Assembly: GCF_001553345.1 (NCBI RefSeq)
Contig: NZ_KQ960749.1
Location: 1 to 64,000 of the forward strand
Direction of reading: 5' to 3'
DNA length: 64,000 nucleotides
Origin: Veillonella sp. DNF00869
GTDB taxonomy: Bacteria > Bacillota > Negativicutes > Veillonellales > Veillonellaceae
Shown one piece after another: positions 58,010 to 64,000 of the stretch. Under the pieces are notes generated by a model that saw nothing but the letters and a program-made list of their open reading frames with translations, searched no databases and was not told where the DNA came from. Within the stretch, counting starts at the first letter, position 1. Every line of letters starts with the position of its first letter. Made by a program: the position numbers and the translations under genes.

Positions 58010-59944
58010 TTATTGTCCACCATTACGCAAGAAGTTCAATTTACCTCCTGCTCGAACAATTTCTAGTTGTCGTTCATTTAATGGTGTTCTTAATGTATAA
58101 ATAGTAGATTTTGTTTTATTCTCTACGGTAAATACACCAGCTGCAAAGGAAGCATCATCACAATGATAGAATAATTCATCACCTTCTTGAATACTCTCAT
58201 AATCTGCATCATTTTCAAATAATAAAGGCAAAATACCAAAGTTAACAAGATTATCCATATGAATCCGTTCAATAGATTTTGCAATCACTGCTTTTACTCC
58301 TAAATACATTGGGCAAAGTGCGGCATGTTCACGAGAAGATCCTTGTCCATAACTTTCACGAGCTACAATCACATTATAGTATCCATGCTCAACATTTTCT
58401 TTACATTGCTCAGCAAAATCTGCTTTTACAGGACTAAATACATATTGACTATATTTAGGTACATTCGATCTAAATTTCAAATATGGTCCAGCTGGCATAA
58501 TATGATCTGTAGTAATTTTATCCTCTACTTTTATAGCCACTTTAGCAGAAATCGTTTCTGGTAAGGCACTATTACTTGGAGGTTCACCAATATTAGGGCC
58601 ACGTAAAATAGATTGGTTTACATCACATTTTGGTGCAACAATCAAGGAATCATCAATTTCATATACCTCAGGGAGCTCAATTGTTGGTACTTCTATCCCT
58701 ATTTCACGAGGATCTGTAATCGTTCCCGTTAAAGCAGAGGCTACCGCTGTTTCTACTGAAACTAAATGCACTAAGGCATCTTTAGTCCCACTACGACCCT
58801 CATAGTTACGGTTATTCGTACGTAAAGAAATAGATTTTGTTCGTGGTGCTTGCCCACAACCTACACAGAATCCACAGGCACTTTCAAAAAGACGTGCTCC
58901 GGAAGCAATTATATCTGCTAAGGCTCCATTTTTTGTAATCATTGCTAATGCTTGCTTGGATCCAGGAGCTACTCCAAAACTCACATCTGGATGAATTTTA
59001 CGCCCTTTCAACATTGTTGCTACGATCATTAAGTCTCGATAACTGGAATTGGTACAGCTTCCCACTAACACTTGATCTACGGCAACATCTTTTAATTCTG
59101 CTACTGTTTTTACATTATCTGGAGAGTGTGGACATGCAATCATAGGCACTAATGCATTTAGATCAATTTCAATGACTTCATCATACTGTGCATCTTTATC
59201 TGCCTGTAATTCCACCCATACATCTTCACGACCTTGAGCGCGCAAAAACTCTTTTGTTTTTGCATCACTTGGGAAAATGGATGTAGTAATTCCCATTTCT
59301 GCACCCATATTTGTGATTGTTGCTCTCTCCGGTACTGTTAAAGATACCACACCTTCACCTGTATACTCGATGGCTGTTCCTACATTTCCTTTAGTGGTTA
59401 AAATACTTAATACTTTTAACACGATATCTTTTGCTGCACACCAAGGTTGTAAACGCCCATTTAATTTAATATTCGTAACTTTAGGACAAGTTAAATGGAA
59501 TGGCTTTCCTGCCATAGATGCCGCCACATCCATACCCCCAACACCGACAGCAAACATCCCTAAACCTCCAGCAGTTGGAGTATGACTATCTGCACCTACT
59601 AAGGTTTGACCTGGTCTAGCAAATCGTTCCAAATGTACTTGATGGCAAATCCCATTACCTGCTTTTGAGTAATAAATACCATATTTACTTGCTACATCTT
59701 GTAAATATTTATGATCATCTGCATTTTCAAATCCATCTTGTAATGTATTATGATCTACATAGGATACGGATAGGGTTTTTACTGTATCTAAACCTAGTGA
59801 TTCAAATTCTAAGTACGCCATAGTCCCTGTGGCATCCTGTGTTAACGTTTGGTCTATGGCAACAGCAATATCTTCACCTACAACCAATCTTCCCTCTACT
59901 AAATGAGATTCTAATATTTTATAGATTAAACTTTTTCCTGCCAT
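58010..59944 (-). CDS. acn: Aconitate hydratase
   Basis: 644 residues. The cluster cysteines are in VGSCTNSSYRD and CGFCVGCGQAP; other motifs are GADSHTPTAGGLGMFAVGVGG and the C-terminal swivel domain GQGSSREHAALCPMYLGVKAVIAKSIERIH. The shorter form resembles clostridial and mitochondrial-type aconitases. Interconverts citrate, cis-aconitate and isocitrate. Followed by prpF 77 bases on; divergent from a LysR gene. Confidence 0.95.
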   Translation of the reverse strand: MAGKSLIYKILESHLVEGRLVVGEDIAVAIDQTLTQDATGTMAYLEFESLGLDTVKTLSVSYVDHNTLQDGFENADDHKYLQDVASKYGIYYSKAGNGICHQVHLERFARPGQTLVGADSHTPTAGGLGMFAVGVGGMDVAASMAGKPFHLTCPKVTNIKLNGRLQPWCAAKDIVLKVLSILTTKGNVGTAIEYTGEGVVSLTVPERATITNMGAEMGITTSIFPSDAKTKEFLRAQGREDVWVELQADKDAQYDEVIEIDLNALVPMIACPHSPDNVKTVAELKDVAVDQVLVGSCTNSSYRDLMIVATMLKGRKIHPDVSFGVAPGSKQALAMITKNGALADIIASGARLFESACGFCVGCGQAPRTKSISLRTNNRNYEGRSGTKDALVHLVSVETAVASALTGTITDPREIGIEVPTIELPEVYEIDDSLIVAPKCDVNQSILRGPNIGEPPSNSALPETISAKVAIKVEDKITTDHIMPAGPYLKFRSNVPKYSQYVFSPVKADFAEQCKENVEHGYYNVIVARESYGQGSSREHAALCPMYLGVKAVIAKSIERIHMDNLVNFGILPLLFENDADYESIQEGDELFYHCDDASFAAGVFTVENKTKSTIYTLRTPLNERQLEIVRAGGKLNFLRNGGQ

Positions 59945-60044
59945 CTTAGTCCTCCTACTTATGACTAACTACGGTTTTACCTTACTTGAAGGCCTTTATA
60001 GTTTAAGTATATATGTTGTAAGTAAATAAATAAAATAGATTACA

Positions 60045-60062
60045 TTTATCTTATGTGATAAA
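60045..60062. promoter_or_regulatory. Candidate LysR operator upstream of acn
   Basis: TTTATC-N6-GATAAA in the 143-base divergent interval, 25 bases before the LysR start. Confidence 0.4.
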
Positions 60063-60087
60063 ATATTTTTATTAAAGGAGGGCTACC

Positions 60088-60969
60088 ATGGAAACTATGG
60101 AAAAAGATTGGCATTTTTTTATTGCTATTGCAGAAGAGGGAAATATGACGAAGGCAGCCAATCGTTTATATATCTCTCAGCCTGCGTTATCGTATCGTTT
60201 ACAGCAACTAGAAAAGCAGTTCAATAAACCTTTATTTATACGTACATCTCGTGGCGTTACCTTAACAGAAACAGGGGAATTATATTATCACTATGCCTTA
60301 GATATGCTACATAGAAAGCGTGAATTTGAAAACACTCTATCCAATTATAATAAAGAAGTAACAGGAACATTACGGCTTGGCGTCTCAAGCATCTATGCCA
60401 ATTATATGTTACCTGATATTTTATCAGGGTTTACGCAAGCCTATCCAAAGGTAAAGTTAGAAGTTTATACTGGCATTAGCTCTAAAATAGCTCAATTATT
60501 TCAGTCTAATGAGGTAGAGGTTGCTATTATTCGCGGTCCTCAATCCATTGACGGTGAATCATTGTTAATTCATACAGATCGCATCGGTTTAGTAACCAAT
60601 ACGTCTTTACCTTCTAAACCTATGCCCAGAGAAGACATCTTGACTTTGCCATTTATACGATATGCAACAGCCCATGATTTATATACTATCATCGATAAAT
60701 GGTGGAAACAGCATTACCAAGTCCCTCCCAACGATAGTATAAAAGTTGATACCATGGCTACATGTCGACAATTCATCAGAAAAAATTTAGGATGGTCTGT
60801 TCTCCCAGAAACAGGATTGGGAAGGTTCTCTGATGAATTTACCTTTGATCCATTACTATGGGAAGATGGTACTCCTCTATTACGAGAAACAAAGCTTTAT
60901 TATCAAGCAAATTCCCTACAACGTAGAGCTGTTCATACCTTTATTACCTATATAAAAAGCACTATATAA
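60088..60969 (+). CDS. LysR family regulator of the tricarboxylate locus
   Basis: 293 residues. HTH FIAIAEEGNMTKAANRLYISQPALSYRLQQLE followed by a LysR effector domain (LRLGVSSIYANYMLPDIL). AAAGGAGGG precedes the ATG. It is divergent from acn-prpF and convergent with citF, so control of aconitase and citrate lyase genes is likely. Confidence 0.9.
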   Translation: METMEKDWHFFIAIAEEGNMTKAANRLYISQPALSYRLQQLEKQFNKPLFIRTSRGVTLTETGELYYHYALDMLHRKREFENTLSNYNKEVTGTLRLGVSSIYANYMLPDILSGFTQAYPKVKLEVYTGISSKIAQLFQSNEVEVAIIRGPQSIDGESLLIHTDRIGLVTNTSLPSKPMPREDILTLPFIRYATAHDLYTIIDKWWKQHYQVPPNDSIKVDTMATCRQFIRKNLGWSVLPETGLGRFSDEFTFDPLLWEDGTPLLRETKLYYQANSLQRRAVHTFITYIKSTI

Positions 60970-61002
60970 TAGTCTATTGCATATACATATACTAGATATA
61001 CA

Positions 61003-61035
61003 AAAAGGATTGAACTCGTTGAGTTCAATCCTTTT
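61003..61035. terminator. Bidirectional terminator between LysR and citF
   Basis: 15-bp perfect stem AAAAGGATTGAACTC/GAGTTCAATCCTTTT with a 3-base loop. T tracts are usable on both strands. Confidence 0.85.
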
Positions 61036-61053
61036 GTATTTGACAGTATGTAA

Positions 61054-62604
61054 TTATAGTAATGGTTTACGTACTACGTCGATGATAGATCCATCACGAT
61101 ATTCGATGATAGCTACTACATCTTTAGGATCTTGAGATACTTCAATACCTTCTGGTTTACCAACCATGTCGTACGCCATTTGTTGTAACTCTTCAATTGT
61201 GTAAATTGGCAAGTTAGAATCTTTGAAACGTTCAATTAAATCTTGACGATTTGGATTGATCGCGATACCACGTTCTGTTACCAAAACGTCGATACTTTCA
61301 CCTGGAGTGATAACTGTTTCCACGCGTTCACGAATCATTGGCAAGCGACCACGAATCAATGGGCATGTAATAACAGTTACTTTTGCGCCTGCTGCTGTAT
61401 CAGAGTGACCACCAGATGCACCCATCAAGATACCGTTGGAGTCAGTCATACAGTTTACGTTGAAATCTGTATCGATTTCTGTAGCGCCCAAGAATACTAC
61501 ATCTAAGTAGTTTGTCATGCAGTCTGTTGTAGGGTCTGCGTACATGGATGCGCTCATTTCGATATGATTTGGATTTGTATCCAAAGATGCCGCTGCTGTT
61601 GTGTCAAATGTTTGTGTATCATAAATCGCTTTGATGTGACCTTTTTCAAGCATGCTTACTAGTACGCCTGTAGCACCGCCAACACCGAATCCACCAACAA
61701 CGCCTTTTTTCTCTAATTTTTCACCGATGAATTTAGCTACTGCTAATGGAGCTCCGCCAGCGCCTAATTGGAAAGAGAAACCTTCTTGGATAATCCCCGC
61801 TTCATCAAGGAATTCTGCGGCCATTTCCGCAATTTTAATTTGTACAGGATTTTTTGTGATTCCCACAGCACCAGATGCGATACCTTCTGGATCACCGATA
61901 GCCTCTACTTCTACGATGTAATCTACATCTGTTTGAGGGATGGAGATTGGGTATACATTGTCGATTAAGTTATCTGTTAATAATACAGTTTGGTCTGCAT
62001 AGTGAGAGTCAACCATAGCATAACCCAACGCACCGCAAGCGGATTTACCTTTACGGCCTGTCGCATTACCACGACGATCACAAGCAGGTACGCCCATGAA
62101 AGCTACGTCAATATGAGCTTCCCCAGTGCAAACGGCACGAGCACGTCCACCATGGGAACGAATTACTACTGGGCGTTTTAATACGCCTGGGTTCAAGCTT
62201 AAGAATTTGCCCAATGCATCACGAAGACCAGATGTTTCGATGGCTGTTACTGTACCATCTTTAATCATATCGATTAAGAATTCATGGCAAGGTGCTAAGG
62301 AAGAATTAAGGATTGTAATATCTTTGATTCCTTTAGCTTGTACACGGTCCATCACAAGTTGCATTACATAGTCACCATTACGTAAATGATGGTGGAAGGA
62401 AATAGACATGCCATCTTTCAGACCTACTTTTTCAATAGCTTCATCGATAGAGCCTACTAATTTATCTTCGCCTGGAGTGTGAAGTTTCACTGGTTTACCT
62501 GCACGAACTGCAGTTTCTGTCATTGCAAATTGTCCTTCATAGAGACGACGACCTTGAAGGCATTCTAATTCCATAGGAATATCGCGACCAATTTTATTTA
62601 ACAT
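61054..62604 (-). CDS. citF: Citrate lyase alpha subunit (citrate:acyl-carrier transferase)
   Basis: Exchanges acetate for citrate on the carrier thioester. I choose ATG at 62604 (MLNKIGRDIP), after GGAAGGAG; 516 residues. Family segments: DGMSISFHHHLRNGD, RSHGGRARAVCTGEAHIDVAFMG, KSACGALGYAMVDSHYAD and GGFGVGGATGVLVSMLEKG. The start overlaps the citE stop by 11 bases. Order D-E-F is standard. Confidence 0.95.
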   Translation of the reverse strand: MLNKIGRDIPMELECLQGRRLYEGQFAMTETAVRAGKPVKLHTPGEDKLVGSIDEAIEKVGLKDGMSISFHHHLRNGDYVMQLVMDRVQAKGIKDITILNSSLAPCHEFLIDMIKDGTVTAIETSGLRDALGKFLSLNPGVLKRPVVIRSHGGRARAVCTGEAHIDVAFMGVPACDRRGNATGRKGKSACGALGYAMVDSHYADQTVLLTDNLIDNVYPISIPQTDVDYIVEVEAIGDPEGIASGAVGITKNPVQIKIAEMAAEFLDEAGIIQEGFSFQLGAGGAPLAVAKFIGEKLEKKGVVGGFGVGGATGVLVSMLEKGHIKAIYDTQTFDTTAAASLDTNPNHIEMSASMYADPTTDCMTNYLDVVFLGATEIDTDFNVNCMTDSNGILMGASGGHSDTAAGAKVTVITCPLIRGRLPMIRERVETVITPGESIDVLVTERGIAINPNRQDLIERFKDSNLPIYTIEELQQMAYDMVGKPEGIEVSQDPKDVVAIIEYRDGSIIDVVRKPLL

Positions 62605-63526
62605 CGATTTCTGCTCCTTCCTCAAGCTCTACTTTGATTCCTGCTGCACGGGCTTTATCTACCACGCGTTGTGCACGTACTACGATAGGACCGTCAATCA
62701 TTTTACCATCTACAGCGATAACGCCTTTATTGTTGCGAAGTGCTTCTGCATAAGAGTTCAACACTTTCACAGAATGAGCAATTTCTTTTTCATCTGGAGT
62801 GAACACTTCATGGATAATTTTGATTTGGCTTGGGTGAATACAAGATTTTCCATCATAACCAAGAGCTTTAATGAATTCTACTTCTTCACGGAAGCCTTGT
62901 GGGTCTTTCACATCTGAGAATACTGTGTCAAGCACGCGGATACCTGCTTCACGAGCTGCATGAAGGATCGTTTGGCGAGCAAATAACAATTCATGAGCTG
63001 GTTTATGTTTACCTGTACGAAGGTCAGCACGGTAGTCTTCCGCGCCAAGAGCGATCGCTACTACACGAGGACCTTGTGCAATTTCACGTACATTGTATAA
63101 ACCTTTTACAGATTCGATAGCTACGATAATGTTGATGGTGCCTTCTTCCCAACCATTCGCTTTTTCTACTTCTTCAATTTTCTTAGCAACGATTTCTACT
63201 TCAGATACATCTTCAGTTTTTGGAAGACGAATCAAGTCAGGTTTTGCTGGTACAATCACATCAAGGTCAGCATAACCATATGGAGTTTGTGTAGGATGGT
63301 TGATACGAACCACTGTTTCGCCTTTGAATTTTAAAGTTTTCAAAGCTTCTGCTGTCAATAAACGAGCTGTATCTTTTTCAGTGACTGCTACAGAGTCTTC
63401 AATATCAAACATGATGGAGTCTGCACCGTGGATATCAGCACTGTTAATCATTTTAGGCGTGTTACCTGGTACGAACATCATGGAACGAGATAAACGTTTT
63501 TTTGCTAATTCAGTTAATTGGCTCAT
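62594..63526 (-). CDS. citE: Citrate lyase beta subunit (citryl-thioester lyase)
   Basis: Cleaves the citryl thioester to oxaloacetate and acetyl thioester. 310 residues, HpcH/HpaI fold: SMMFVPGNTPKMI, MFDIEDSVAVTEKD, VVRINHPTQTPYG, ALGAEDYRADL and GKSCIHPSQI. The active-site Arg and acidic residues are present. Its ATG overlaps the citD stop (TAATG). Confidence 0.95.
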   Translation of the reverse strand: MSQLTELAKKRLSRSMMFVPGNTPKMINSADIHGADSIMFDIEDSVAVTEKDTARLLTAEALKTLKFKGETVVRINHPTQTPYGYADLDVIVPAKPDLIRLPKTEDVSEVEIVAKKIEEVEKANGWEEGTINIIVAIESVKGLYNVREIAQGPRVVAIALGAEDYRADLRTGKHKPAHELLFARQTILHAAREAGIRVLDTVFSDVKDPQGFREEVEFIKALGYDGKSCIHPSQIKIIHEVFTPDEKEIAHSVKVLNSYAEALRNNKGVIAVDGKMIDGPIVVRAQRVVDKARAAGIKVELEEGAEIDVK

Positions 63527-63795
63527 TATGCTTCGCTCCCTCTTTCTAATGCACCCAATACACGGGCTTTAATAGTATAATCCCAAGCTGCTTTATCGAT
63601 AGCTGTTACTTTCACGCCATCGAAGCCTGCTTCTTTTACAGTGGCTTCAATGAAAGCACGAATATGCTTACCATAAGCACGCTCAACTTTTGATTTTAAT
63701 TCTACTTCGATACCAGATGCAATTGGTTCAACCGTTACCAATACATCATTTTTTTCATCAAAGCCAGCCATAGCTGCTTTCACTAGATGTTTCAT
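63526..63795 (-). CDS. citD: Citrate lyase acyl-carrier (gamma) subunit lacking the usual serine
   Basis: 89 residues. The pattern DVLVTVEP...GIEVELKSKVERAYGKHI matches CitD well, as does its place before citE and citF. In characterised CitD proteins the prosthetic group is attached to a serine in the segment AGTLES(S/G/N)D. Here that segment reads AGFDEKND, with lysine where the serine should be; the codons are clear (GAA AAA AAT GAT). Serines at 27 and 35 lie elsewhere. See findings. Confidence 0.88.
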   Translation of the reverse strand: MKHLVKAAMAGFDEKNDVLVTVEPIASGIEVELKSKVERAYGKHIRAFIEATVKEAGFDGVKVTAIDKAAWDYTIKARVLGALERGSEA

Positions 63796-63832
63796 AGCAA
63801 ATCCTTTCTATTACATCAAAATATAGCATAAA

Positions 63833-63873
63833 AGTCAGGTTCTACAGAGGTATTTCCCCTGTAGACTCTGACT
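63833..63873 (-). promoter_or_regulatory. Hairpin between the permease gene and citD
   Basis: AGTCAG/CTGACT and CTACAG/CTGTAG arms on the minus strand, followed by TTTATG. A partial terminator or processing hairpin that could set the level of citDEF relative to the permease. Confidence 0.5.
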
Positions 63874-63890
63874 ATACAAATTACCTTGTC

Positions 63891-64000
63891 CTATAGGATG
63901 CCTAGCATACCCCACCATGGATAGCCTACTACGAATGTAAGGGTTAAGCACAATACAGCGATAATACCGCCAGTAATCCACCAATCTTTTACATCATTGT
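63891..64000 (-). CDS. C-terminal end of a DASS-type anion permease (partial)
   Basis: The last 36 codons of a minus-strand gene that continues past the window; stop TAG at 63891. The peptide contains DVKDWWITGGIIAVLCLTLT and ends GYPWWGMLGIL. This last membrane helix and WWG-LG ending are typical of DASS/CitT permeases. Upstream of citD, so a citrate or tricarboxylate carrier is likely. Confidence 0.7.
   Translation of the reverse strand, partial: NDVKDWWITGGIIAVLCLTLTFVVGYPWWGMLGIL

Overview
The window looks like a chromosomal segment of a low-GC, anaerobic, diderm Firmicute of the Negativicutes, most likely Veillonella or a close relative. The reasons are the codon and base composition, a dnaG-rpoD pair, recA-recX-rny, paired LL-DAP aminotransferase and meso-DAP dehydrogenase, rubrerythrin, a citrate-lyase locus with a DASS anion permease, a SelD-YedF group and a 6S RNA just after aspS. 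The genus is an inference from gene content; no rRNA is present. I see no IS elements, prophage, CRISPR array or tRNA.

Layout. 92-874: amino-acid ABC binding lipoprotein. 1179-4202: dnaG-rpoD. 4408-16580: a long minus-strand group ftsK, short rodZ, ygiQ, a solute-binding protein, rimO, cinA, recA, recX and rny (rny also has its own promoter and a terminator-like leader hairpin). 16696-18450: rarA and 6S RNA. 18545-30108: nine tightly packed minus-strand genes, recJ-relA-dtd-MBL-perM-fur-hemZ-hisS-aspS, starting at one good promoter overlapped by a Fur-box-like sequence. 30548-40853: a DASS transporter, rplM-rpsI with leader, a MurB-GNAT fusion, ylbF, trmL, moaC, an MBL hydrolase and thrC-DMT-gnd. 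40854-41658: a gene-less stretch with a complete cobalamin riboswitch that controls no recognisable gene. 41659-48000: an ADP-ribosylglycohydrolase, then plus-strand MATE, dapL, ddh and ychF. 48071-50586: DUF951-selD-yedF-DUF3343. 50587-51881: rubrerythrin, flanked in its predicted transcript by nine small hairpins that nearly all share the loop AAGT. 52131-57932: a secreted protein, a TcyP-type symporter with divergent LysR, a class C26 amidotransferase-like hydrolase and PrpF. 58010-64000: aconitase, divergent LysR, and citF-citE-citD behind the tail of a DASS permease.

How genes fit together. The 3' end reads as a tricarboxylate module: permease, citrate lyase subunits, aconitase and a PrpF-type aconitate isomerase could take up citrate or aconitate isomers and cleave citrate to acetate and oxaloacetate. 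The carrier subunit CitD appears to lack the serine that normally holds the lyase prosthetic group, which makes this the most biochemically surprising locus. The best candidates for undescribed biology are the AAGT-loop hairpin array around rubrerythrin, the serine-less CitD, the orphan cobalamin riboswitch transcript, the ychF leader with competing identical arms, and the MurB-acetyltransferase fusion.
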